The position numbers and the translations under genes are program-made. DNA of 29,582 nucleotides. It comes from an uncultured Christensenella sp. (GTDB taxonomy: Bacteria; Bacillota; Clostridia; Christensenellales; Borkfalkiaceae). The stretch spans positions 1 to 29,582 of the forward strand of contig CAJTOY010000016.1 in NCBI GenBank assembly GCA_910578195.1, read 5' to 3'. Under the pieces are notes generated by a model that had not been told where the DNA came from, did no database searches, and was given only the letters and a program-made list of their open reading frames with translations. Below are positions 1 through 8,525 of the stretch, piece by piece; position 1 is the stretch's first letter; every line of letters begins with the position of its first letter.

Positions 1-34
1 AGCCGCGGGGCGGACTGTTATTTTTTAACATATA
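1..34. other. GC-rich arm followed by T-run at window edge
   Basis: The first bases read as a GC-rich segment (about 3-18) followed by a T-rich run (18-27). This is how the 3' arm of an intrinsic terminator looks. The matching 5' arm would lie outside the window, so a terminator for an upstream + strand gene is only inferred. Confidence 0.25.
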
Positions 35-53
35 AAATAACAAATAAAAATAA

Positions 54-82
54 TTGACAGCGGGGCGCGGGGCATATATAAT
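54..82 (+). promoter_or_regulatory. Consensus promoter of the XRE-cupin regulator
   Basis: TTGACA at 54-59, a 17-base spacer and TATAAT at 77-82 match the vegetative sigma factor consensus exactly. Transcription should start near 89, giving a leader of about 84 nt that contains the two operator-like inverted repeats described separately. It probably drives the regulator at 173 and, with no clear second promoter in the 703-776 gap, perhaps the whole pot operon. Confidence 0.8.
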
Positions 83-106
83 TTTTTTTGCCTGCGGTTT
101 AATTTT

Positions 107-162
107 ATTAAACTTTTTGTTTAAAATCTCTAACCGTTTAGCAAAATTAAACTTTGTGTTTA
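107..162. promoter_or_regulatory. Pair of operator-like inverted repeats in the regulator's leader
   Basis: Two 17-base near-identical sites (16 of 17 bases match) lie at 107-123 and 146-162. Each contains the inverted repeat TAAAC-N5-GTTTA (109-123 and 148-162), and the starts are 39 bp apart. They sit just after the predicted transcription start and right up against the ribosome binding site of the XRE-cupin gene. That fits an autoregulatory operator for this helix-turn-helix protein. The assignment is from position and symmetry only. Confidence 0.5.
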
Positions 163-172
163 GGTGTAACTT

Positions 173-703
173 ATGGAGATAGGCAACAAAATAAAGAGGC
201 TGCGATTGCAGCTCAACCTTTCGCAAGCGGAGCTTGCCGCGCGGTGCGAGCTTACGAAGGGCTATATTTCCCAGCTCGAAAACGATTTGACCTCGCCGTC
301 CATTTCGGCGCTGTGCGATATTTTATCGGCGCTGGGCACCGACCTTGCGGAGTTTTTCAAGCGCGAGGACGACGAGCGGATAGTGTTTTCAACCGACGAC
401 TTTATCGAAAAGCACGAGGACGGCATGCTGTTGAAATGGATAATCCCCAACGCGCAGAAAAACGAAATGGAGCCCGTGCTCGTCGAGCTTCTGCCCGGGG
501 CGGTCACGTCCGACTTCCCGCACGAGGGCGAGGAGTTCGGGTATATTCTGGAAGGCAAGGTCTGTATCGAGCTCGGCAAAAAGAAATACCCCTGCAAGAA
601 GGGCGAAACCTTTTACTACGCCGCGGACAAGTCGCACAGCATTATCAATACGGGCAAGAACACCGCGAAATTTCTGTGGATTTCCACCCCGCCCAATTTT
701 TAA
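173..703 (+). CDS. XRE-family transcriptional regulator with cupin domain
   Basis: A 176-residue DNA-binding regulator. Residues about 5-60 form an XRE helix-turn-helix (LSQAELAARCELTKGYISQLE). Residues about 100-172 form a cupin ligand-binding barrel with a GEEFGYILEG strand motif. Proteins of this shape (PuuR-like) commonly sit in front of potABCD genes and are thought to sense polyamines or related small molecules. The ATG at 173 follows AGGTG at 162-166 with good spacing. The next gene, potA, starts 72 bp later on the same strand, so the protein probably controls the polyamine transporter and itself. The family call is secure; the ligand is inferred. Confidence 0.9.
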   Translation: MEIGNKIKRLRLQLNLSQAELAARCELTKGYISQLENDLTSPSISALCDILSALGTDLAEFFKREDDERIVFSTDDFIEKHEDGMLLKWIIPNAQKNEMEPVLVELLPGAVTSDFPHEGEEFGYILEGKVCIELGKKKYPCKKGETFYYAADKSHSIINTGKNTAKFLWISTPPNF

Positions 704-775
704 ACGCTTAACGGCGCAAGCAAAACCACGGTTTTGGGCGGCAACGCGATTTATTCTAAACAGGAGAAAAAAAAT

Positions 776-2263
776 ATGTGTAAAAGCGAAAATATAATCG
801 AACTTAAAGACGTAAGAAAGGTTTTCGACGACGAGACCGTCGCGGTGGAGTGCTTCAACCTCGAAGTAAAAAAAGGCGAGTTCGTCACGTTTCTGGGACC
901 GTCGGGCTGCGGCAAGACGACAACGCTGAGAATGATAGCGGGCTTCGAGCTTCCGAGTTCGGGGCAGATACTTCTGAACGGCGAGGACATAAGCGCCCTT
1001 CCCCCCAACAAGCGCCCCGTAAACACGGTGTTCCAAAAGTACGCGCTGTTCCCCCACCTCAACGTTTACGAGAATATCGCGTTCGGTCTGCGCCTTAAAA
1101 AGCTGGACGCGGGTAACGGCAAAAAGCGCAGACTTTCTAAGTCCGAGCTGGACAAGAAAGTCAGAAAGGCGCTTGAAATAGTCGATTTGGAGGGCTTTGA
1201 AAAGCGCAGCGTTTCCACTCTCTCGGGCGGTCAGCAGCAGAGAATCGCCATAGCCCGCGCAATCGTCAACGAGCCCGAAATTCTTCTTCTGGACGAACCC
1301 CTCGGCGCGCTCGACTTGAAGATGCGTAAAGAAATGCAAATCGAGCTTAAAAAGATGCACGAAAAGCTGGGCATAACCTTTATATACGTCACTCACGACC
1401 AGGAGGAGGCGCTGACCATGTCCGATAAAATCGTCGTTATCAACGACGGCGAAATTCAGCAGACGGGCACGCCCACGGAGATTTATAACGAGCCCGTCAA
1501 CACGTTCGTTGCCGACTTCATAGGCGAAAGCAACATCTTTAACGGCACGGTCGTCGGCAAGCTGAAAGTCAAGTTCTGCGGCGCAACGTTCGACTGTCTC
1601 GACGACTACGAGATTAACCAGCTCGTCGACGTCGTCGTCCGCCCCGAGGATATCAAAATCTGCGAGCCTGGCGAGGGACAGCTAAAAGGCAGGGTAATTT
1701 CGTCGGTGTTCAAGGGCGTTCACTACGAAATCACAGTCGCGCACGGCAAGTTCGAAATCGTAATCCAGAGTACGCAGACCGCGCCCGTCGGAAGTATGAT
1801 AGGGCTCAGAATCGAGCCCGACGGTATCCACCTCATGGAAAAGGTTTATACGGTAAACAAGTATGACGGCGTTATCACCAAAAACAACACCGTCGAGTTC
1901 GGCGACGGCGAATTCGAGTGCGACGTAACTCAGCTTTACGCGGGCTCGCACATAGACGAGGAGGGCTACCTTATCACCGCGCAGGGCGAGAAGATAGACC
2001 TTACGGGCGTGGAGGTGGACGTAGAGGTCGACACCCACGACATAACCATGACCGACGATATAAACGCGGGCGGGGCGCAGGGCAATATCATTTCTATGAT
2101 TTACAAGGGCGACCATTACCGCTACATAGTAAGAACGGACGAAAACGAAGAGGACTACGTCTTTTCGTGCCCCGATATGTGGAACACGGACGACCGCGTC
2201 GGTATAATCATACCCAAGGAAAAAATCAAGCTTTCGCTTAAATCGGAGGCGGAAAACAAATAA
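776..2263 (+). CDS. potA: Spermidine/putrescine ABC transporter ATP-binding protein PotA
   Basis: A 495-residue ATPase that powers polyamine import with PotB, PotC and PotD. Seen in the protein: Walker A GPSGCGKT at 41-48, signature LSGGQQQR at 149-156, Walker B ILLLDE at 169-174 and the H-loop His207. It is longer than usual (about 350-380 residues) because the C-terminus carries two TOBE-like modules, about 315-365 and about 435-490. Both contain a similar stretch (VFKGVHYEITV and IYKGDHYRYIV). A short lysine-rich insertion lies near 110-122. The ATG at 776 is chosen over an in-frame ATG 42 bases upstream because CAGGAGA lies just before it. Its stop codon overlaps the potB start (TAATG). 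Confidence 0.93.
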   Translation: MCKSENIIELKDVRKVFDDETVAVECFNLEVKKGEFVTFLGPSGCGKTTTLRMIAGFELPSSGQILLNGEDISALPPNKRPVNTVFQKYALFPHLNVYENIAFGLRLKKLDAGNGKKRRLSKSELDKKVRKALEIVDLEGFEKRSVSTLSGGQQQRIAIARAIVNEPEILLLDEPLGALDLKMRKEMQIELKKMHEKLGITFIYVTHDQEEALTMSDKIVVINDGEIQQTGTPTEIYNEPVNTFVADFIGESNIFNGTVVGKLKVKFCGATFDCLDDYEINQLVDVVVRPEDIKICEPGEGQLKGRVISSVFKGVHYEITVAHGKFEIVIQSTQTAPVGSMIGLRIEPDGIHLMEKVYTVNKYDGVITKNNTVEFGDGEFECDVTQLYAGSHIDEEGYLITAQGEKIDLTGVEVDVEVDTHDITMTDDINAGGAQGNIISMIYKGDHYRYIVRTDENEEDYVFSCPDMWNTDDRVGIIIPKEKIKLSLKSEAENK

Positions 2264-3060
2264 TGAACGTCTTGCGTTTTAACAGGAAACAGCTATGCAT
2301 ACCGTATGCTGTGTTTTTGATACTTTTCGTCATTGCCCCCCTCATAGTCATAGTCTATTACGCGTTTACGAACGGCGAGGGCAAGTTTTCGTTTGCGAAT
2401 TTTATCAACTTTTTCGCGAGCACAAACACGCTCGGCACACTCATGTACTCCTTCGCGCTCGCGATAACGACCACGCTCGTCTGCCTTTTGCTGGCGTATC
2501 CCACGGCATATATATTAGCGAGAAGCAACTTCAAAAAGAAATACGTTTTACTAATGCTGTTCGTGTTGCCCATGTGGATAAACTTCACGCTGAGAATTAC
2601 CGCGCTTAAAGAAATTCTCTCGGCTATCGAGGGCAATATTTCCGCCTATCCCTTTTTAAACTCGGTGATAGGCATGACGTACGACTTTCTGCCGTTTATG
2701 ATTCTGCCTCTTTATACCTCGCTGTTAAAGCTGGATAAATCTCTTTTGGAGGCGGCGTCCGACCTCGGCGCAAACAAGGCGGTAGTGTTTATGCGTGTAA
2801 CCTTGCCGCTGTCCGTTCCGGGGATTGTTTCGGGCATAACCATGGTGCTTCTGCCCTCTATGACCAACTACGTCGTTTTGGACATGCTGTATAACAGCAC
2901 GTACATAATGGGCAGTCTGATAGGCAGCTATTTCAGCGCGTACGACTGGCACAACGGTTCGATGATATCCCTTATTCTGCTTGTGATTATATTTATCGTC
3001 ACGCTTGTTACAAATCGTTTCAGCGACAAGGACGCGGACGAAAGGAGGACGGTGCTTTGA
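2263..3060 (+). CDS. potB: Spermidine/putrescine ABC transporter permease PotB
   Basis: A 265-residue integral membrane protein with about six hydrophobic helices, one of the two channel subunits of the polyamine importer. The cytoplasmic EAA loop that contacts PotA is visible at roughly 164-184 (LLEAASDLGANKAVVFMRVTLP). The start overlaps the potA stop by one base (TAATG), and the end overlaps the start of potC, so translation of the three genes is probably coupled. Length and motif are typical for PotB. Confidence 0.92.
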   Translation: MNVLRFNRKQLCIPYAVFLILFVIAPLIVIVYYAFTNGEGKFSFANFINFFASTNTLGTLMYSFALAITTTLVCLLLAYPTAYILARSNFKKKYVLLMLFVLPMWINFTLRITALKEILSAIEGNISAYPFLNSVIGMTYDFLPFMILPLYTSLLKLDKSLLEAASDLGANKAVVFMRVTLPLSVPGIVSGITMVLLPSMTNYVVLDMLYNSTYIMGSLIGSYFSAYDWHNGSMISLILLVIIFIVTLVTNRFSDKDADERRTVL

Positions 3061-3860
3061 AAAAGATTTTGCGTATCGGCTGGCTTGCGCTCGTGCTTCT
3101 GTTCATATATGTGCCCGTGCTCGTGCTTGCGGTTTACAGCTTCACGGACGCGGCTATGGTAGGCGGCGGAATAGGCGGGTTTTCCTTTGAAAACTATATA
3201 AACCTTTTTCGAAACGACGAGCTCAGGGGCATGATATTCGGCACAGTTTTGCTTGCAATCGTGTGCGCGACGATTTCGACGGCGCTTGCGACCGCGGGGG
3301 CGATAGGCTCGTTCTATTCCAAGAAAATTCCCAAGTCGCTGATAGGCGCCGCAAACCAGATTCCCGTAGTTAACGCCGACATAGTCACGGGTTTTTCCAT
3401 CTGTATACTGTTGATTGTCATACTTCGCATTAACAAGGATACGTTTATTCCGCTCGGTCTCGGACACATAGTTCTGACCGCGCCGTTTGTGTATCTTTCC
3501 ATACTTCCCAAGCTCAAACAGCTCGACAACAGTCTGTACGAGGCGGCGCTCGACTTGGGCGCAACTCCCGCGCAGGCGCTGTTCAAGGTGGTAATCCCGC
3601 AGCTTGTCCCCGGCATACTTTCGGGCTTCATGCTCGCGGTGACTCTCTCGCTAGACGACTATTTCATAACTACCTACACCAAGCCCTCGACGTTCGACAC
3701 GATAAGCACCTACGTCGTGAACGCGACGAAGGGCAGCCAGACCGAGGTTAAAACCGCGCTGTGGGCGCTGTCCACGCTGATATTCGTGATTGTTATAGCG
3801 GCGGTCGTCACAATGAATTTGCTTTCCGTCAGAAAGGGGGGTAAAAATGAAAAGGTTTAA
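3057..3860 (+). CDS. potC: Spermidine/putrescine ABC transporter permease PotC
   Basis: The second polyamine permease, 267 residues with six predicted membrane helices. Its EAA loop is near 162-182 (LYEAALDLGATPAQALFKVVIP). The start codon is TTG at 3057-3059, inside the potB stop (TTGA overlap). It is supported by AAAGGAGG at 3041-3048 and by the typical N-terminus MKKILRIGWLALVLLFIYVP. The end overlaps potD by 14 bases. The rare TTG start with a strong ribosome binding site may set its level relative to potB. Confidence 0.92.
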   Translation: MKKILRIGWLALVLLFIYVPVLVLAVYSFTDAAMVGGGIGGFSFENYINLFRNDELRGMIFGTVLLAIVCATISTALATAGAIGSFYSKKIPKSLIGAANQIPVVNADIVTGFSICILLIVILRINKDTFIPLGLGHIVLTAPFVYLSILPKLKQLDNSLYEAALDLGATPAQALFKVVIPQLVPGILSGFMLAVTLSLDDYFITTYTKPSTFDTISTYVVNATKGSQTEVKTALWALSTLIFVIVIAAVVTMNLLSVRKGGKNEKV

Positions 3861-5340
3861 AAGAATACTTGCGGTTGCCGCTGCGTTAACTTTTGCGGGC
3901 GGCTCGGCGGCGGCGCTTTCGGGCTGTGCCGACGGCGGCGAAGAAGTGGTCTTGCGCGTCTGCAACTGGGAGGAGTATATCGACCTCGGCGGCTGGGGCG
4001 AGGACGAGGTAATCGATTTGGAAAGCGGAAATATTTTCGGCGAAAATTCGATGGTCGACGACTTCACGGAGTGGTTCAATTCCACGCACGATTTTTCCGT
4101 CAAAGTGGAGTATTCCACGTTCGGCACCAACGAGGATTTATATAACCGTCTGAGCCTCGGCGACGTGTACGATTTGGTCTGTCCTTCAGACTATATGCTC
4201 ATGAAATTGATTGCCGAGGGCAATTACGTCGAATTCTCGGATGGGTTCCTGGATACCGGAAACGAAGAAAATTATTACGCGAACGGCGTTTCGCGATATA
4301 TAGACGGCGCCGAAGAAAGCATCTTCGCCGAAAACGGCTGGAACAAAAAAGCGGCGTGCTATATGTGGGGCACAACGGGGCTGGTCTACAATCCCGAACA
4401 AGCCGAAGAGACGGACGTTTCCACCTGGGCGCTGCTTATGAACGAAAACTACAAAAGGCAGGTCACGATTAAAGACAACGTGCGCGACGCGTACTTTGCG
4501 GCGCTAGGCATAATCAACGCCGAGGCGCTGAAAGGCGAGCTCATCCGTGAAGAGAGGAGCAAGCTTTTAAACGACACCGACGGCGAAACAATAGCGCGTG
4601 CCGAGGACGTATTGAAAGCCATTAAGGAAAACGTATATTCCTTCGAGACCGACTCGGGCAAGGCGGACATGGTGACGGGCAAGGTCGTTGCGAATTATCA
4701 GTGGTCGGGCGACGCGGTCTACATAATGGACGAGGCGGACGGCGACGAGAACAATCCCGTCGAGCTTTGGTATTCGGTGCCCGACGAGTGCACGAATTTG
4801 TGGTTCGACGGCTGGATAAAGCTTAAAAAAGGGGTCGAGTGGAACGAGAAGCGGAGTATCGCCGCCGAGGCGTTTGTAAACTTTTTGTCCCGCCCCGACA
4901 ACGCCGTAAGGAACATGTACTATATCGGCTACACTTCCGCGATTGCGGCCGAGACCGTGTTCGAATATATGGAGTGGAATTACGGCGCGGAGGACGGGGA
5001 TATGAATTACGACCTCGGTTATTTCTTCGGCGAAGATAAAATTTTGAGCGTCGATGCCGCAGACTTTGTCGTCGAGGGCGAAAACATAAACAAGGGGCGC
5101 CAGCTTTTCGCGCAGTACCCGCCGCAGAACGTCATCGACAGAAGCGTGGTAATGCTCGACTTCGGCGACAAGCTCGGCGAGATTAACCGTATGTGGATAA
5201 ACGTTCGCTGCCTCGATTTGAAGGATATTTCCCCCGCGGTCTACGGCGTTGTTTCGGCGGTCGCGGCTGCGGCGGTGATAGGCATTTGTCTGTACGTTTT
5301 CAGATATAAAATTTTCATAAGAGAACCCAAGGAAAAATAG
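3847..5340 (+). CDS. potD: Polyamine-binding lipoprotein PotD with C-terminal membrane anchor
   Basis: A 497-residue extracellular substrate-binding protein of the PotD/PotF family, delivering polyamines to PotBC. The N-terminus is a lipoprotein signal with lipobox LSGC (about 24-27). The mature start (VVLRVCNWEEYID) and motifs such as VCPSDYMLMKLI and WGTTGLVYNP are typical of the family. It is about 150 residues longer than usual PotD. It also ends with a hydrophobic segment (about 463-483) followed by basic residues, so it would be tethered at both ends, which is odd for this family. It overlaps potC by 14 bases and is followed eight bases later by the GH43 gene. The family call is sure; the double anchoring is inferred. 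Confidence 0.9.
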   Translation: MKRFKRILAVAAALTFAGGSAAALSGCADGGEEVVLRVCNWEEYIDLGGWGEDEVIDLESGNIFGENSMVDDFTEWFNSTHDFSVKVEYSTFGTNEDLYNRLSLGDVYDLVCPSDYMLMKLIAEGNYVEFSDGFLDTGNEENYYANGVSRYIDGAEESIFAENGWNKKAACYMWGTTGLVYNPEQAEETDVSTWALLMNENYKRQVTIKDNVRDAYFAALGIINAEALKGELIREERSKLLNDTDGETIARAEDVLKAIKENVYSFETDSGKADMVTGKVVANYQWSGDAVYIMDEADGDENNPVELWYSVPDECTNLWFDGWIKLKKGVEWNEKRSIAAEAFVNFLSRPDNAVRNMYYIGYTSAIAAETVFEYMEWNYGAEDGDMNYDLGYFFGEDKILSVDAADFVVEGENINKGRQLFAQYPPQNVIDRSVVMLDFGDKLGEINRMWINVRCLDLKDISPAVYGVVSAVAAAAVIGICLYVFRYKIFIREPKEK

Positions 5341-5348
5341 GAGGAAGT

Positions 5349-6851
5349 ATGCGGTATTCGAATCCCGTAATACAGTCGGACTATTCCGACCCCGACGTTA
5401 TACGCGTCGGACCGGACTTTTATATGGTTGCGTCGAGCTTTAACCACGTCCCCGGCGTGCCCGTTCTGCACTCGAAAAATCTGGCGGAGTGGAGGCTTGT
5501 CAACTACGTTTTTGACAGAATCCCCTTTCCGCGCTTCGACGAGGTGCAACACGGACAAGGCGCGTGGGCGCCCTCGCTCCGCTTTCACAACGGAAAATTT
5601 TACTGCCTTATTCCTTTCCCCGACGAGGGAATTTACGTTTCCGAAACCGAGGATATTTACGGGCAGTGGTCGCCCCTCCGTCCCCTTTTGAAAGGCAGGG
5701 GCTACGAGGACCCGTGCCCGATATGGGCGAACGGCAGATGCTACGTCGTCTTTGCGTTCGTGAAAAGCAGAATAGGCTTTAACTCGAAGCTTGCCGTTTT
5801 CGAAACCGACGAGGAGCTGAAAACTCCCGCCGAGGATTATAAGACGGTCTACGACGGGCACGATATCGCGCCGAATATCGAGGGTCCGAAATTTTACAGG
5901 CGCAACGGATTTTATTACATACTCGCGCCCGCGGGCGGGGTGTCGTCGGGCTGGCAGGTCGCGCTGCGCTCGAAAAATATTTACGGTCCGTACGAAACCA
6001 AGGTTATACAAATTCAGGGCGACACGGAAATCAACGGACCCCATCAGGGCGCGCTGGTCGACCTCGACGACAGCGGCGAGAGATGGGCGTTTTTGCATTT
6101 TCAGGATATGAAGGCGTACGGCAGAGTGGTGCATTTACAGCCCGCGAAATGGGTAGGCGACTGGGTTTTGTGCGGAGAGGTCAAGGACGATAATCTGCCC
6201 GGTCAGCCCGTGTCGGGCGGGGAATATCCGCTGGATATCAAGACGAATTTCAAGCTCGACCCGTCGGACGAGTTCGACGGCGAGAAGCTGTCTTTAATCT
6301 GGCAAACCCCCGCAAACCGTGCGGAGGGGTGGTACGAATTCAAGCGCGGCTTGAAGCTCAACTGCGTGTATCACGGCGGGGAAGCGCTGTCCGACGTGCC
6401 CCAGCTTATAATGCAAAAGGTGCCGCATTTGAACTTTTCGGTCAAGACGAAGTGCAAGCTAAATCTCGTAAACGACGGCGACGAGGTCGGGTTTGTCGTT
6501 TTCGGCAGGGAATATTCTTATATCTGCGTGGTAAGGCGCGACGGACAGAACTATCTTGAAATTCGCAAGGGCATAGTCGGGGGGCAATGCGACGAAACGC
6601 TTGCAAAAAGCCAGCCTTACGACGAGCCTTACGTCACTTTCCAGATGTCGGCGAAGTACGAGCCCGCAAATAAGCTGACTTATAAATTCACGTTCGGCAA
6701 AGTGGCGTTCACGCACAAGTTTTATGCGTCCAAAGGAGTGTGGACGGGCGCAAAGATAGGCATATATGCGCGGGCGAACGGCGTAAGCCGCGGCTGCGGC
6801 ACGTTCAAATTCTTCCGCGTGGTCTGTACCGACAAGCGGGTAGGGGGTTAA
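5349..6851 (+). CDS. Glycoside hydrolase family 43 beta-xylosidase / alpha-L-arabinofuranosidase
   Basis: A 500-residue glycosidase with no signal peptide, so probably cytoplasmic and acting on imported xylo- or arabino-oligosaccharides. The five-bladed propeller occupies about 1-290. Candidate catalytic residues by family motif are Asp14 (SDPDVIRV), Asp121 (YEDPCPIW) and the general acid Glu178 (IEGPKFY). A C-terminal beta-sandwich domain of the kind found in GH43 beta-xylosidases covers about 305-495. GAGGAAG at 5341-5347 lies directly before the ATG; only eight bases separate it from the potD stop, so it is probably in the pot operon. Whether it prefers xylose or arabinose cannot be decided by eye. 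Confidence 0.9.
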   Translation: MRYSNPVIQSDYSDPDVIRVGPDFYMVASSFNHVPGVPVLHSKNLAEWRLVNYVFDRIPFPRFDEVQHGQGAWAPSLRFHNGKFYCLIPFPDEGIYVSETEDIYGQWSPLRPLLKGRGYEDPCPIWANGRCYVVFAFVKSRIGFNSKLAVFETDEELKTPAEDYKTVYDGHDIAPNIEGPKFYRRNGFYYILAPAGGVSSGWQVALRSKNIYGPYETKVIQIQGDTEINGPHQGALVDLDDSGERWAFLHFQDMKAYGRVVHLQPAKWVGDWVLCGEVKDDNLPGQPVSGGEYPLDIKTNFKLDPSDEFDGEKLSLIWQTPANRAEGWYEFKRGLKLNCVYHGGEALSDVPQLIMQKVPHLNFSVKTKCKLNLVNDGDEVGFVVFGREYSYICVVRRDGQNYLEIRKGIVGGQCDETLAKSQPYDEPYVTFQMSAKYEPANKLTYKFTFGKVAFTHKFYASKGVWTGAKIGIYARANGVSRGCGTFKFFRVVCTDKRVGG

Positions 6852-6852
6852 T

Positions 6853-7710
6853 ATGTTCCGTCAGATGTTCGAAGAAAAATATATGCGGTTTCCCGAGGGG
6901 CGGGCTAAGGCGCTCACTTTCAGCTACGACGACGGGGTCGCCGCGGACAAAAAACTTATCGGCATTTTCGATAAATACGGACTGAAAGGCACGTTCAATC
7001 TGAACAGCCTTCTGTTCGACTGCGTAAACTGGCACAACCGGCTTAACGAGGAGGAGACGTTCAAGCTGTATTCGGGCGGCAAGCACGAGGTGGCTTTGCA
7101 CGGCGCAAGGCATATCTTTATGAACAAGGTGCCCCTCCCCGAGGCGGCGAACGAGATAGTGCAGAACAGACTTTACCTCGAAGGGAAATTCGGGCGTATC
7201 GTGCGCGGGCTCGCGTATGCGTACAACGGCTATAACGACAAGATTGTAGGCATGCTCGAAGGGTTGGGCGTGGCATATGCCCGCACGACCGAGGAAACGC
7301 ACGCCTTCGATATGCCGACCGACTGGCTCAGGCTTCGCCCGACTTGCCACCATAACGACAGCGAGTTTAAAAAGCTTGCGGACAAGTTTATAGCGGGCTC
7401 GCCAGAGGATGAGTTCAAGCACCGCGAGCCGTGGCTTTTCTATATCTGGGGGCACAGCTACGAATTCGACGACGATAACAACTGGGAGGTTATCGAAAGT
7501 TTTGCGAAGGGGGTTGCGGGCAATAAGGAAATATGGTTCGCGACGAACGGCGAAATTTACGAATATGCCAAGGCATACGAAAGCCTTGTTTTTTCGCTCG
7601 ACGGCGAGAGGGTTTATAACCCTTCGGCGCGCGACGTGTGGATTGAAATCCGCGGCAAGGTCTATAAAATAGAAAGCGGCAAAGAAATTTTATTTTCGGA
7701 CAACTCTTGA
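6853..7710 (+). CDS. Polysaccharide deacetylase family protein (NodB-like)
   Basis: A 285-residue carbohydrate esterase 4-type protein. Seen: the metal and base motif SYDDG (Asp26-Asp27), the downstream HGARH (His83 and His87) and the typical KGTFNLNS strand. There is no signal peptide, so it likely works in the cytoplasm, perhaps removing acetyl groups from imported hemicellulose or pectin fragments before or after the GH43 enzyme encoded just upstream. About 40 C-terminal residues (from about 245) look like a small beta extension. The start lies two bases after the GH43 stop, so the two are probably co-translated. The substrate is unknown. Confidence 0.8.
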   Translation: MFRQMFEEKYMRFPEGRAKALTFSYDDGVAADKKLIGIFDKYGLKGTFNLNSLLFDCVNWHNRLNEEETFKLYSGGKHEVALHGARHIFMNKVPLPEAANEIVQNRLYLEGKFGRIVRGLAYAYNGYNDKIVGMLEGLGVAYARTTEETHAFDMPTDWLRLRPTCHHNDSEFKKLADKFIAGSPEDEFKHREPWLFYIWGHSYEFDDDNNWEVIESFAKGVAGNKEIWFATNGEIYEYAKAYESLVFSLDGERVYNPSARDVWIEIRGKVYKIESGKEILFSDNS

Positions 7711-7734
7711 TTTTTTCGAAAACCGTGATACAAT
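7707..7734 (+). promoter_or_regulatory. Promoter of kduD
   Basis: TTGATT at 7707-7712, a 16-base spacer and TACAAT at 7729-7734. The -35 overlaps the stop of the deacetylase gene. The expected start of transcription is near 7741, leaving a very short leader of about 16 nt with its ribosome binding site (AAGGAG at 7744-7749). Confidence 0.6.
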
Positions 7735-7756
7735 CGTTATGGTAAGGAGAAAAATA

Positions 7757-8509
7757 ATGATTTTGGATTTATTCGGTTTAAAGGGCAAAGTGGCAATCGT
7801 CACGGGAAGCAACACGGGTCTGGGGCAAGGCATCTGCCGCGCATTTGCCGAGGCGGGCGCGAAGGTGGTCGGCGTATCCCGCCGCCCGAGCGACGAAACG
7901 AAGGAAATGATCGGCGAGGCGTTCCACAATGTGATTGCCGATTTGAGCTCGTGCGAGGTAATCCCCTCGATTGTCGAAGAGACGGTCGCAAAGTTCGGGA
8001 GGGTAGATATACTCGTGAACAACGCCGGGATTATCAAGAGGCAGGATTCGCTCGAATTTTCCGAGGAAAACTGGGATACGGTTTTGAACGTGAATTTAAA
8101 GACGGTGTTCTTTTTGACTCAGGCGGTCGCGCGTCGGTTCGTGGAGCAGGGCACGGGCGGAAAGATTATCAATATCGCGTCCATGCTTTCCTATCAGGGC
8201 GGAATAAGAGTCCCGTCGTACACCGCTTCGAAGTCGGCGATAAGGGGAATTACCATGACCCTTTCCAACGAGTGGGCTAAGTACGGTATAAACGTAAACG
8301 GAATAGCCCCCGGATATATGGCTACGAACAACACCGAACAGCTTCGTCAGGACGGCGAGCGGAGCGCCGATATTCTCGCGCGCATTCCCGCGGGCAGATG
8401 GGGCACTCCCGCCGACTTGGAGGGCGCGGCGGTATTCCTCGCTTCCGCGGCGTCGGACTACGTCAACGGCTTTACGCTGGCGGTCGACGGCGGCTGGCTG
8501 GGCAGATAA
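7757..8509 (+). CDS. kduD: 2-dehydro-3-deoxy-D-gluconate 5-dehydrogenase KduD
   Basis: A 250-residue short-chain dehydrogenase that reduces 2,5-diketo-3-deoxygluconate (the product of KduI) to 2-keto-3-deoxygluconate using NAD(P)H. Seen: cofactor motif TGSNTGLG at 16-23, NNAG near 88-91, and the catalytic set Ser142, Tyr155, Lys159. The N-terminus MILDLFGLKGKVAIVTG is typical of KduD among related SDRs. The ATG at 7757 is chosen over an in-frame start 18 bases upstream because AAGGAG lies six to eight bases before it. It has its own promoter and is followed by a strong hairpin, so it may be a separate unit at the head of the uronate cluster. Confidence 0.92.
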   Translation: MILDLFGLKGKVAIVTGSNTGLGQGICRAFAEAGAKVVGVSRRPSDETKEMIGEAFHNVIADLSSCEVIPSIVEETVAKFGRVDILVNNAGIIKRQDSLEFSEENWDTVLNVNLKTVFFLTQAVARRFVEQGTGGKIINIASMLSYQGGIRVPSYTASKSAIRGITMTLSNEWAKYGINVNGIAPGYMATNNTEQLRQDGERSADILARIPAGRWGTPADLEGAAVFLASAASDYVNGFTLAVDGGWLGR

Positions 8510-8525
8510 AACTTAAAATTTTGTG

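Noticed and set aside
721..736. Small inverted repeat CAAAACC / GGTTTTG before potA as a terminator
   Set aside because: Only seven pairs with a two-base centre and no T-run; too weak to call.
389..1396. Long - strand open frame of 335 codons opposite the regulator and potA
   Set aside because: It lies antisense to two clear genes, has no recognisable domain and reflects the GC-rich codon pattern of the other strand.
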